Assembly (NCBI RefSeq): GCF_029222925.1
Contig: NZ_JARHUI010000001.1
Coordinates: 310,986-374,985 of the forward strand
Direction: 5' to 3'
DNA: 64,000 nucleotides
Source: Algoriphagus sp. CAU 1675
Lineage (GTDB): Bacteria > Bacteroidota > Bacteroidia > Cytophagales > Cyclobacteriaceae
Shown piece after piece: positions 22,702 to 30,967 of this stretch (the stretch's first letter is position 1; each line of letters begins with the position of its first letter). Made by a program: the position numbers and the translations under genes. The notes under the pieces are model-generated. The model searched no databases. It was not told the DNA's origin and saw only the letters and a program-made list of their open reading frames with translations.

Positions 22702-24805
22702 AGTCTATTGGTTTTTGGTTAAGGGAATTGAGTAAGTCTTCGTCACAATGCGGGCAGTATTCATGCTCTCCGTTGAGATATCCATGGACAGGGCAGATGC
22801 TGAATACCGGGGTCACCGTGATGTATGGCAATTTGAAATTGGCAAGCACCTTCTTCACCAATCTACGACAAGCCTCCGGTGAGGAGATTTTTTCCCGCAT
22901 GTAGAGATGCAGCACGGTACCACCGGTGTATTTGCATTGGAGTTCGTCCTGAAGCATAAGCGCCTCAAAAGGATCATCGGTGAAGTCCACCGGAATCTGA
23001 CTACTGTTGGTGTAGTAGATATTTTCCTCCATCCCAGCTTGGATGATTTCAGGAAAGCGTTTTTTGTCCTCCTTGGCAAAGCGGTAGGTGGTTCCTTCGG
23101 CAGGGGTAGCCTCTAGATTGTAGAGATTTCCTGACTCTTCCTGAAATTCCTTCATCCGAGCACGGATGTATTCGAGGAGTTCAGCCGCCAGATTTTGGCC
23201 ATAGTTGCCGGTGATATCTTCTTTTCCTTCGGTAAAATTGAGAATCATCTCATTCAACCCATTCACTCCGATGGTGGAGAAGTGGTTTCGGAAATGCTTC
23301 AGGTAGCGCTTGGTGTACGGGTACAATCCCCGGTCGTACATTTCTTGAATAAAGGCCCGCTTTTTCTCCAGGGTGGATTTGGCAATCTGCATCAGGTAGT
23401 CCAGTCTTTCATATAGTCCGGCTTTGTTTCCGGCATACAAATAGCCCAATCTAGCCATATTGAGGGTCACCACCCCAATGCTTCCGGTCATCTCCGCACT
23501 TCCGAAGAGCCCATTTCCCCGCTTGAGCAACTCCCTCAAATCGAGCTGTAAGCGACAGCACATGGATCGAACCGCATTGGGTTTGTAGGCATGGGGATTT
23601 TCGACCTTTTGACCATTTTCGTCATACGTGTATTGACTGCCTATGAAATTTTGAAAATAGGAGGAGCCGATTTTGGCTGTGTTTTCAAAAAGCAAATCCG
23701 TATTGGGACCGTACCAGTCAAAGTCCTCCGTGATATTGACCGTGGGAATGGGGAAGGTGAAGGGCTGTCCATTGGCATCGCCCTCCGTCATGATGGTGTA
23801 ATAAGCCTTGTTGATGAGCTGCATTTCAGGCTGAAAATGCTTATAGGTCAATTCTTCCAGAGAATTTACTCCTCGCTTCCTGGCTTTTTCCAAAAGCAAA
23901 TCAGAGTCGATTCCCAGGAAAAGATGCAGGTCATTTCGGTTCGGCATCTGATCTTTGAGGTCCTCAGGCACCACCCAATCCAAGGTCACATTGGTAAAAG
24001 GAGACTGACCCCAACGAGCTGGGACATTGAGATTGTAGACAAAAGAGCGGATAGCCTTTTCGATCTCCTTGTAGTTGAGTTGATCTTTGAAGACATAAGG
24101 AGCCAAGTAAGTATCAAAGGAACTGAAAGCCTGCGCACCCGCCCACTCGCTCTGGAGAATCCCCAGAAAATTGGCCATCTGACCCAAAGCCTCTCGAAAA
24201 TGTGCCGGAGGACGACTTTCTACCCTACCCCTCACCCCGTTGAACCCTTCATTCAGCAATCCCCTCAGGCTCCACCCGGCACAATAGCCCGTGAGGCAAT
24301 CCAAATCGTGAATATGAATATCCCCGTTGCGATGGGCATAGCCTTCTTCTTTGCTGTACACTTTGTCCAGCCAATAGTTGGCGATGATCTTCCCGGCCAC
24401 ATTGTTGACCAAACCGGCATTGGAGTAGGAGGTATTTGCATTGGCATTGATCCGCCAGTCGGTTTGCTTGATGTATTCTTCGATGGTCTGGGTGCTGTCT
24501 ACATAAGTCGTGTCTTCGTTGAGCCCTTCCACATGCTCCCGCTGCAACTTGCGGGTATGCCGATAAAGCATAAAAGAGCGCATCACCTGGAAGTGTCCCG
24601 ACTGGAAAAGCTCTTTTTCGATGATGTCTTGGATTTCCTCAACTGACCAAGTGGTATTGATTTGGAGTTTTTCGAGGACTTGATCAAAAATCTTGGGATC
24701 ATACGTCGCCGAAACGCTCTGAAACCCTTTTTTAAGGGCATCCTCTATTTTGTAGGGTTCAAAAAGAGCATATTCTCCATTTCTTTTAATAACATAATGA
24801 TCCAT
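22685..24805 (-). CDS. nrdD: Class III anaerobic ribonucleotide reductase, main chain without glycyl-radical domain
   Basis: NrdD reduces ribonucleotides to deoxyribonucleotides without oxygen. The 706-residue product starts with an ATP cone (VIKRNGEYALFEPYKIEDALKK is its opening region), carries the active-site cysteines in RSMCCRLQL, and ends with a zinc-site pattern of C671, C684 and C687. It lacks the final glycyl-radical segment, which is encoded by the next ORF. ATG 24805 (MDHYVIKRNG) is chosen over an upstream codon that adds an unrelated leader. The leader holds a perfect AGAC/GTCT dyad. Confidence 0.92.
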   Translation of the reverse strand: MDHYVIKRNGEYALFEPYKIEDALKKGFQSVSATYDPKIFDQVLEKLQINTTWSVEEIQDIIEKELFQSGHFQVMRSFMLYRHTRKLQREHVEGLNEDTTYVDSTQTIEEYIKQTDWRINANANTSYSNAGLVNNVAGKIIANYWLDKVYSKEEGYAHRNGDIHIHDLDCLTGYCAGWSLRGLLNEGFNGVRGRVESRPPAHFREALGQMANFLGILQSEWAGAQAFSSFDTYLAPYVFKDQLNYKEIEKAIRSFVYNLNVPARWGQSPFTNVTLDWVVPEDLKDQMPNRNDLHLFLGIDSDLLLEKARKRGVNSLEELTYKHFQPEMQLINKAYYTIMTEGDANGQPFTFPIPTVNITEDFDWYGPNTDLLFENTAKIGSSYFQNFIGSQYTYDENGQKVENPHAYKPNAVRSMCCRLQLDLRELLKRGNGLFGSAEMTGSIGVVTLNMARLGYLYAGNKAGLYERLDYLMQIAKSTLEKKRAFIQEMYDRGLYPYTKRYLKHFRNHFSTIGVNGLNEMILNFTEGKEDITGNYGQNLAAELLEYIRARMKEFQEESGNLYNLEATPAEGTTYRFAKEDKKRFPEIIQAGMEENIYYTNSSQIPVDFTDDPFEALMLQDELQCKYTGGTVLHLYMREKISSPEACRRLVKKVLANFKLPYITVTPVFSICPVHGYLNGEHEYCPHCDEDLLNSLNQKPIDYADKH

Positions 24806-24913
24806 AGTGGCGTGAGTTAGTGATTGATTTGAAGTGGTGATTTTAGAGAAAAAAACAGGCCACACTCTCATTTTCCGAGGTAACTTTTGACAGGAATAGA
24901 AATGATCTAAATC

Positions 24914-24927
24914 AGACTTTTTTGTCT
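24914..24927. promoter_or_regulatory. Candidate operator AGACTTTTTTGTCT upstream of nrdD
   Basis: An inverted repeat AGAC/GTCT around six T, 108 bp before the nrdD start. It is a divergent member of the GGATA-N4-TGTCC group. Confidence 0.4.
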
Positions 24928-24967
24928 TAAATAGAAGGTCAAAAATTTAGGAAACACCGTAATATCA

Positions 24968-24981
24968 GGATACATTTGTCC
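24968..24981. promoter_or_regulatory. Candidate operator GGATACATTTGTCC upstream of the pterin synthase
   Basis: A strong match to the consensus, 30 bp before the pterin synthase start, in the divergent region shared with nrdD. Confidence 0.6.
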
Positions 24982-25011
24982 TTTTTTAAAAACTGGAAAA
25001 AATCTTACCTG

Positions 25012-25431
25012 ATGATCACACTAACCAAAAAATTCGAATTTGAGGCCGCTCACCGAATCAGTAACTACGAAGGTCCCTGCCTGGAAATTCACGGACACAC
25101 TTACAAGCTAGAAGTTACCATCTCCGGCCCCATAGATCCGGTAACTGACATGATTTTAGATTTCAAAACCTTTAAAAATCTGGTCAAAAAATCAATAATT
25201 GAACAATTTGACCATGCACTCCTCCTCAAGGACAATGAGGAAAACCGGAAACTTTTTGAGGGCTACGCTGGTAAAATCGCATGGATGAACTCCGAACCTA
25301 CTGCCGAGCGGATGCTCCAAGGAATGGCAGACACCTTGCAGCGGTTGATTTCTGCACCCGCTCAACTCGATTCTCTCCTTTTGTATGAAACCTCTAGTTC
25401 CTTTGCTTGCTGGAAAAATAGTATCGGATAA
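25012..25431 (+). CDS. 6-pyruvoyl-tetrahydropterin synthase / QueD family protein
   Basis: A 139-residue T-fold enzyme with zinc ligands H14, H27 and H29 (EAAHR, then EIHGHTY), catalytic Cys C23, the FDHALLL motif and a final glutamate in LYETSSS. QueD makes 6-carboxy-tetrahydropterin for queuosine from dihydroneopterin triphosphate; PTPS makes tetrahydrobiopterin precursors. The sequence alone does not choose between them. The gene is divergent from nrdD and has a candidate operator, so it appears to belong to the anaerobic or NO-responsive set. ATG 25012 fits the family start; an in-frame codon 36 bp earlier is inside the leader. Confidence 0.85.
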   Translation: MITLTKKFEFEAAHRISNYEGPCLEIHGHTYKLEVTISGPIDPVTDMILDFKTFKNLVKKSIIEQFDHALLLKDNEENRKLFEGYAGKIAWMNSEPTAERMLQGMADTLQRLISAPAQLDSLLLYETSSSFACWKNSIG

Positions 25432-25439
25432 ATTTGTCC
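25426..25439. promoter_or_regulatory. Candidate operator GGATAAATTTGTCC
   Basis: The best match to the recurring dyad. It overlaps the pterin synthase stop and lies 89 bp before the Ric-like gene. Confidence 0.6.
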
Positions 25440-25507
25440 CTTTTAATTTTGTTTTTACATTTGAATCAAATAGGGGCTAAATCGCCCTTTCCTTTAATTC
25501 TAATACA

Positions 25508-25521
25508 GGATATTTTTATCC
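25508..25521. promoter_or_regulatory. Candidate operator GGATATTTTTATCC at the Ric-like gene start
   Basis: A perfect dyad, GGATA and TATCC around TTTT. It ends 7 bp before the ATG, where a bound protein would block transcription or translation start. Confidence 0.6.
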
Positions 25522-25528
25522 TTTATTT

Positions 25529-26281
25529 ATGGATCAGCTGGCCAATCAAAGTATTTTGGAAATTCAGAGTCTCCACTCTCTTCCTAAGGAGTTTTTCCTA
25601 GGGCATGGAATCGACCCGGAGTCGATGGGAAATCTGACTGCGGTTGACCTCTGCGAATCCCAACACCTTAACCTGGGGAAATTTTTAAACGCACTGAAAA
25701 AAGCTTTTGCCGCTAAGCTGCCAGAGATAGCAGATTTACACACCTGTCCTTCCGACTTATTGGCCCATTATTTTGAGGTGACACAACACGCCTGGATTCG
25801 GGAAAAACGGTTTGAAATCCTCCAATCCTTTCAGGACTTCAAGAACAACCTAGTCAAGGAATCCGATGAATTCCATCAATTAGAAGACCTGTTTTCAAAA
25901 GCAAGCGAGGAACTGATTCTGTACCTTGAACGTGAGGAACTGATCATTTTCCCCTATATCAACACAATTGCACAAAACCCAGAGAAGCTGGATCTGTTTC
26001 GACAACCTCCTTTCGACCAAATAGCAGAAAAAATCCATCTCCTGATGAAAGAACATGACCGGTTGAAGGAACAATTTGACCGGATAAGTCAGCTGACTGA
26101 CCACTATGCTATCTGTGAGGAATTTGGCGAGGGAGGCAAGGAATTGATGGATCAATTAAGAGAGTTTCACCTTCATCTCAGCGAACATTTAGCGCTGGAA
26201 CATCGGGTTCTATTTCCAAGGGTACGGGAACCTGAGGGATTCTCAGACTCTAATACAGATGAAATTTCCCATGAAAAGTAA
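25529..26281 (+). CDS. Ric-like hemerythrin-domain protein lacking the di-cysteine motif
   Basis: A 250-residue paralogue of Ric. The N-terminal domain keeps the shape but has no CC pair (a single Cys in VDLCESQH). The di-iron half keeps LLAHYFEVTQHAW, LEREELIIFPYI, MKEHDRLKEQF and HLSEHLALEHRVLFP. It may bind NO or iron without cluster-repair thiol chemistry. It is preceded by two candidate operators and overlaps the next gene by about 23 bp, so the two are co-expressed. Confidence 0.8.
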   Translation: MDQLANQSILEIQSLHSLPKEFFLGHGIDPESMGNLTAVDLCESQHLNLGKFLNALKKAFAAKLPEIADLHTCPSDLLAHYFEVTQHAWIREKRFEILQSFQDFKNNLVKESDEFHQLEDLFSKASEELILYLEREELIIFPYINTIAQNPEKLDLFRQPPFDQIAEKIHLLMKEHDRLKEQFDRISQLTDHYAICEEFGEGGKELMDQLREFHLHLSEHLALEHRVLFPRVREPEGFSDSNTDEISHEK

Positions 26282-27407
26282 ATTTCTACAACCACACTTT
26301 CTGCTTCCATTGGTCCTGATTGGACTTTTGACTGGAATTTCGGGAGGCTGGATCCGGTTGGGAAGCTTGCTCATCCCACTACCCTCGGCGGCCGCCAATC
26401 ACGGCTTGTTAATGGTGGGAGGTTTTTTGGGCACCCTGATTTCTATTGAGCGAGCGATGGTCATGTCTCAAAAAACTTGGCTGCTTATTCCCCTGCTCAC
26501 GGGATTATCCACCATCCCCTTTTTGATGGGAAATTCTGAAACAGGATTACTTTTACTGATGGCCGGTTCCTTAGGTCTCAGCGTGATCATGCACCTTCAG
26601 ACTCTAAAGCATCCAAAATTCCATACTGTCTTACTCTATTTGGGCGCCGCATCTTGGTTTGTGGGGAATTTTCTAGCCTGGCAAAGCGGGCTGATCGCCG
26701 CGGGTAGCACCTGGTGGATTGGATTTCTAATGTTCACCATCGTGGGCGAGCGACTGGAACTGAGCCAGTTTTTACCCGTTCCGTCTTGGTCCAAAAATGC
26801 TTTAAAATCACTCCTGGCCTTGTTTTCTCTTGGACTCATCATCCCTTTTCATACTTGGGGCAATGAGATAATGGGACTTTCCTCCCTCCTCATTTCGGCT
26901 TGGCTGCTGGTTTTCGATATGGCAAAAGTGGCCTCCAAAAAGCCCGGGCAATTCCGATACATTGGAATCGGACTTCGGGTCGGATATGTGTGGCTAGGTC
27001 TCCATGGACTGATTTTGCTCGGAATGGAAAGCCATGCGCTCTATTATGATCTGATGCTGCACACCTTCTTTTTGGGATTCACATTTTCCATGATTTGGGC
27101 CCATGCTCCGATTATTTTCCCGACCATTTTTGGAATACGGGAGACTCCTTTCCATCCTATTCTGTGGGTTTCCTGGCTGGGATTTCAATTAAGCTTGGCA
27201 GGAAGAATTGGGATGAGCGTGGTTGGGCAGTTTGAATTTCGCAAAATCTTTGGGGTGACAAATGGATACCTCATTTTGCTTCATTTTATCCTGATGGCAG
27301 GAATAATCCTTTGGAAAATGAACCAAAGAAAAAAGTTAAGCTCTAGGGTAACCGAAGTCACGCAGAGGAACTCAAAAAACCAATCACTTTTTCATACCCG
27401 TGTCTAA
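26259..27407 (+). CDS. Twelve-helix membrane protein, NnrS-like
   Basis: A 382-residue protein with about 11-12 membrane helices and histidines placed near membrane faces (AAANHGLLMVGGFLG, YYDLMLHTFFLGF, MIWAHAPII). This pattern loosely recalls NnrS, a haem/copper membrane protein that protects against NO. I am not certain of the family. It could start at 26259 or at the ATG 12 bp later. Its stop overlaps the next gene, and the operon continues toward the copper receptor. Confidence 0.55.
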   Translation: MKFPMKSKFLQPHFLLPLVLIGLLTGISGGWIRLGSLLIPLPSAAANHGLLMVGGFLGTLISIERAMVMSQKTWLLIPLLTGLSTIPFLMGNSETGLLLLMAGSLGLSVIMHLQTLKHPKFHTVLLYLGAASWFVGNFLAWQSGLIAAGSTWWIGFLMFTIVGERLELSQFLPVPSWSKNALKSLLALFSLGLIIPFHTWGNEIMGLSSLLISAWLLVFDMAKVASKKPGQFRYIGIGLRVGYVWLGLHGLILLGMESHALYYDLMLHTFFLGFTFSMIWAHAPIIFPTIFGIRETPFHPILWVSWLGFQLSLAGRIGMSVVGQFEFRKIFGVTNGYLILLHFILMAGIILWKMNQRKKLSSRVTEVTQRNSKNQSLFHTRV

Positions 27408-27777
27408 AACTTGGCTATATATTGCCCTTATCCTGCTTATCTTGCTCAACGGAATGGGCTACACGCTGATTCAAGTTCACTTTTACATGGACAGGGAGCA
27501 AATCACGGCACTGTACTGTGTCAACAAAGACAAACCTGAAATGGAATGTAACGGGAAATGTGAGCTTTCCAAGCGGCTCTTTGAAGCCAAAGACCAAAAC
27601 GAAAGTGAAGCCGAAATCACCTTGGAAGAACTAAACCTGACCTTTTTGACAAAAAGTAGGGAGGTAGGTTTGCTCTTTATCCCCGAGGCAAATCATCAAA
27701 TCGTGCATATTCCAAGGTATCAAATGCCACATTCTTTGGATTTAGGTAAGAATTTTTTCCATCCCCCTCAGGGCTGA
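27400..27777 (+). CDS. Small membrane-anchored protein with a CNGKC motif
   Basis: A 125-residue protein with an N-terminal membrane helix and an exported region carrying YCVNKDKPEMECNGKCELSK, three cysteines that could bind copper or iron. Short proteins of this type often precede TonB-dependent receptors in Bacteroidota, but I cannot name the family. The start is GTG at 27400, overlapping the previous stop. It is 74 bp before the TonB receptor gene. Confidence 0.65.
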   Translation: MSKTWLYIALILLILLNGMGYTLIQVHFYMDREQITALYCVNKDKPEMECNGKCELSKRLFEAKDQNESEAEITLEELNLTFLTKSREVGLLFIPEANHQIVHIPRYQMPHSLDLGKNFFHPPQG

Positions 27778-27851
27778 TTTTTTCTTCAGAAAAGAATCGG
27801 GAATCTCTCGATTCAGGACAAAGTCCTTTTTGATTTCCTAAATCCATTATC

Positions 27852-30113
27852 ATGAAAAAGCTCATTTTGCCAGCTGCAAGGATGATTTTTGCCCTTGCCC
27901 TGGTACTTCATACCCTCATTCCTGCCTTTGCTCAGGAAAAACAATCCCTCCGCATCCTCGATCAAACCACCCTTGAAGGAATCCCCGGAGTCACTTACCG
28001 CTATGGCTTCCAAAAAGGAATTTCAGACGAAAGCGGCACCATTTACCTATTGACGGATAAAGAGACCTGGCTTTACCTCAGCCATCTCAGCTATGGCAGT
28101 TGGTCACTTGATCCCTTGGAAGTAGCTCAAGCCCTTCAAAATGGAAGCATTTCTCAGAAAGAACAGCTTCACGGTCTTCAGCCTGTATCGGTGATTGCCC
28201 TGAAAATGACCGAAGAGAAAGATAAAAAAATTCTCATTTCCGATCAGGAGCGACTTCACCATGACGCCGGGGCTATTCTCGGTTTGGATCCGGTAGTCTC
28301 CGGGATTCGCAAAAGCAGCAGCTTTGCCTTTGATCCGGTCATGCGTGGATTCAAATACGATCAGCTCAATATCGTGGTCAATGGCCTCCAATCTGCCAAT
28401 GCTGCCTGCCCTAACCGTATGGATCCCCCTACTTCCCAAGTGGCCCTCAATCGAATCCGAGAAGTAGAAATCCTCAAAGGTCCACATGCCTTACGCTACG
28501 GAATTGGCATAGGAGGTACGATCAACTACATTCAAGAAGCCCCTGATTTTACCTCGACTCCGGGAATCTACGGAAGGGTTTCTTCCCTGTTTGAAACCAA
28601 TGGAGGTGTATGGAGAAATGATGCCCGAGTGGGTTTTCAGGGATCGAAGTATGACATCGGCGTCTTAGGGAGTTACTCGACAGGAAATGATTACCTGGAT
28701 GGGGACGGAAATCCAGTCCCTGCCAATGTCAAGAGAGGAACTTTGGGAATATATGCGGATTTCCAAGCGACTTCAAAGGATTTGCTCCAAGTATCGGTCA
28801 ATAGAAACTTTGCCCGGGATGTGGATTTCCCCTCTTTGGGAATGGACTTGCGCACCGATGACACCTGGATGGGAAGTCTAAAGCACACCCGGACTTTTTC
28901 CGGCAAACCTCTTGCCCAGTGGACCAACTCCGTGTATTTCACCCGAGTGGATCACCTGATGGACAATCTGCTACGCGAACCCCGCATGATGGACGCCTCC
29001 ACCCCTGCCATCACCCAAAACTGGGGATTCCGAAGTGAAGGTGAATGGAAGTTCACTCAGGGAAAACTTTTTGCCGGTGTGGATTTCAAAGAGGAATCAG
29101 CCGACGGTACCCGAACCCGTACCATGACCATGGGGCCGATGAAAGGAAAAGTATTTTACGACAACCTGTGGCAGGACTCACAGATCCGAAAAACCGGACT
29201 TTTCGCTAATTACCTGATTCCTGTAGGAGGAACTGTCTTCAGTGCTTCTGGTCGATTGGAAGTGAATCAGGCGGTTGCAAATAATCCTGCTGAGGAGTTC
29301 ACCCAATTACATAGCGAGGTAGAAAACTCCCAACTCAATCCCGGAATCAGCATCGGTGCACAGCGAGATTTGGGAAAAGCATTTAGCCTGGGAATCTGGG
29401 CAGCAAGCGTCCGAAGAAGCGGAAGCCTTTTGGAGCGATACATCAACTACCTAGCGGTAGGAATGGATCCTTGGGAACTGGTAGGCGACCCTCAGATCAA
29501 ACCTGAAACCAACAATGAACTGGATGTGGTCTTAGGCTATGGCCGGGAAAAAATATCCCTCGAACTCACACTTTTCGGTTCGTACATGACGGACTACATC
29601 TCCTCGGTCAAAACCGACTTGAAGCCCCGATTGGCCACCAGCCCCGGAGTACGTCAATACGTGAATGTGGATGAAGCTATGAAGACCGGATTCGAACTCA
29701 ATTTTAAGCAACAAATCAGCGGCAGTTTCAGTCATTCGCTCGGTGTGGCCTATACCTATGGAAAAGACCTGGTTTTGGCCGCTCCACTTCCTGAGATTGC
29801 TCCTTTGGATCTTCGATATGGGGTAAGAGGTCATTTCTTGGATAGAAAGCTTCAGGCAGGACTTAACCTGAGGCATGTATTAGCACAAGAGCGAGTTTCG
29901 GAGGCCTTTGGGGAAGGAACCACTCCCGGTTTTACCTTGCTTGACCTGGATGCCAGCTATCCGATCAGAAAGATGCTCCTGATCAAGGGGGGAATCCAAA
30001 ACCTTTTGGATGAAACTTACTATGAGCACTTGAGTCGCCCAATTGGAGCAAAAAGAACACCGATGTATGCACCGGGAAGGAATTACTTTCTGATGGTGAG
30101 TTTTAAATTTTAA
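27852..30113 (+). CDS. TonB-dependent outer-membrane receptor, copper type (OprC/NosA-like)
   Basis: A 753-residue receptor with a signal peptide (cleavage after AFA), a short N-terminal carboxypeptidase-like segment, a plug domain and a C-terminal beta-barrel ending MVSFKF. The plug carries ACPNRMDPPTS, matching the CxxxM and MDPPTS pattern I recall from OprC and NosA, the receptors for copper uptake; NosA is required for NosZ copper in pseudomonads. Copper import for NosZ and the oxidase would fit the block. The substrate is inferred from this motif. Confidence 0.82.
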   Translation: MKKLILPAARMIFALALVLHTLIPAFAQEKQSLRILDQTTLEGIPGVTYRYGFQKGISDESGTIYLLTDKETWLYLSHLSYGSWSLDPLEVAQALQNGSISQKEQLHGLQPVSVIALKMTEEKDKKILISDQERLHHDAGAILGLDPVVSGIRKSSSFAFDPVMRGFKYDQLNIVVNGLQSANAACPNRMDPPTSQVALNRIREVEILKGPHALRYGIGIGGTINYIQEAPDFTSTPGIYGRVSSLFETNGGVWRNDARVGFQGSKYDIGVLGSYSTGNDYLDGDGNPVPANVKRGTLGIYADFQATSKDLLQVSVNRNFARDVDFPSLGMDLRTDDTWMGSLKHTRTFSGKPLAQWTNSVYFTRVDHLMDNLLREPRMMDASTPAITQNWGFRSEGEWKFTQGKLFAGVDFKEESADGTRTRTMTMGPMKGKVFYDNLWQDSQIRKTGLFANYLIPVGGTVFSASGRLEVNQAVANNPAEEFTQLHSEVENSQLNPGISIGAQRDLGKAFSLGIWAASVRRSGSLLERYINYLAVGMDPWELVGDPQIKPETNNELDVVLGYGREKISLELTLFGSYMTDYISSVKTDLKPRLATSPGVRQYVNVDEAMKTGFELNFKQQISGSFSHSLGVAYTYGKDLVLAAPLPEIAPLDLRYGVRGHFLDRKLQAGLNLRHVLAQERVSEAFGEGTTPGFTLLDLDASYPIRKMLLIKGGIQNLLDETYYEHLSRPIGAKRTPMYAPGRNYFLMVSFKF

Positions 30114-30134
30114 AAGAAAAACAAATTTCCAAAA

Positions 30135-30166
30135 GACGGCTCCAAATGAAGCCGTCCTTTGTTTTT
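30135..30166 (+). terminator. Terminator after the TonB receptor
   Basis: A stem of GACGGCT and AGCCGTC with an 8-base loop, followed by a T-rich run (CTTTGTTTTT). Confidence 0.8.
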
Positions 30167-30197
30167 AAAAGTGATCAAAATCAGTTTTTTATTTAAA

Positions 30198-30211
30198 GGA
30201 CTCTTTTGTCT
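30198..30211. promoter_or_regulatory. Candidate operator GGACTCTTTTGTCT upstream of the fasciclin gene
   Basis: A weaker member of the dyad group (GGAC/GTCT arms), 93 bp before the start. Confidence 0.4.
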
Positions 30212-30303
30212 TTTTTTAATTTGCGAATTACTTTTATCAAATAATGACGAGTTCAAGAATTAAAATGTAGCCTGAAGTCAGGTAGTCCCTAAATCCAAAA
30301 ACC

Positions 30304-30855
30304 ATGAAAAAGTTGTTTTATCTCCCTAGCTTACTCTTGGCTCTGGTTCTCTTCTCATGTGGAGGACATTCTCAAAAAGGTGCGTTCACGACGAGTGGAG
30401 CTGCACCAGGTCCCGGTCAATCGGCTGTTCAGGATGCTGATTCCAATCCAAACATAGTGCAGGTAGCTGTAGGTTCTCCCGATCACAGTACTTTAGTGAC
30501 CGCCTTAAAAGCTGCGAATTATGTCGATGCACTAACAAATGTTGGCCCGTTTACGGTGTTTGCGCCAACCAACACCGCCTTTGATGCCCTTGCATCAGGC
30601 ACCTTGGACGAACTCGTCAAGCCAGAAAATCAGCGAAAACTTCGGGATATTCTTGAATACCACGTGCTCTTAGGTGTGTATAAGACCGGAGACTTTGTGA
30701 ATGGAAGAGGTCTAGGAACTGCCGATGGACGATCAATAGCTGTAATGGTAACTGAAGACGGAACGGTGACTATAAATGGTGCGAAAATCGTCGGAACAGT
30801 GCAAGCTTCCAATGGCATCATTCATGTCGTAGATCAAGTATTACTACCAGAATAG
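30304..30855 (+). CDS. Fasciclin (FAS1) domain lipoprotein
   Basis: A 183-residue lipoprotein (lipobox LFSC, C19) with a Gly/Ser/Ala-rich linker and one FAS1 domain (VGPFTVFAPTNTAFDAL, then LRDILEYHVLLGVY, then NGIIHVVDQVLLP). FAS1 proteins take part in adhesion or protein contacts at the surface; some accompany copper or redox genes. The function here is unknown. It lies alone between two terminators with a candidate operator in front, so it is its own transcription unit. Confidence 0.88.
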   Translation: MKKLFYLPSLLLALVLFSCGGHSQKGAFTTSGAAPGPGQSAVQDADSNPNIVQVAVGSPDHSTLVTALKAANYVDALTNVGPFTVFAPTNTAFDALASGTLDELVKPENQRKLRDILEYHVLLGVYKTGDFVNGRGLGTADGRSIAVMVTEDGTVTINGAKIVGTVQASNGIIHVVDQVLLPE

Positions 30856-30891
30856 ATTGATTATCAAAAATTTTTATGATTTTCTAAATTC

Positions 30892-30922
30892 AAGTCGGAG
30901 ACCATTGATCTCCGACTTTTTC
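30892..30922 (+). terminator. Terminator after the fasciclin gene
   Basis: A perfect 10-bp stem (AAGTCGGAGA and its complement) with a 7-base loop, then a short T run. Confidence 0.85.
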
Positions 30923-30950
30923 CATTTCCGAGAATAAGAAACTATATTTC

Positions 30951-30964
30951 GGATAAATAAGTCT
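30951..30964. promoter_or_regulatory. Candidate operator GGATAAATAAGTCT upstream of Rrf2 copy 3
   Basis: A recurring-type dyad ending 3 bp before the ATG of the third Rrf2 gene. It is consistent with autorepression. Confidence 0.5.
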
Positions 30965-30967
30965 GTT

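Noticed and set aside
23591..24646. 351-codon open frame on the plus strand inside nrdD
   Set aside because: Antisense shadow; nrdD on the other strand has all expected motifs.
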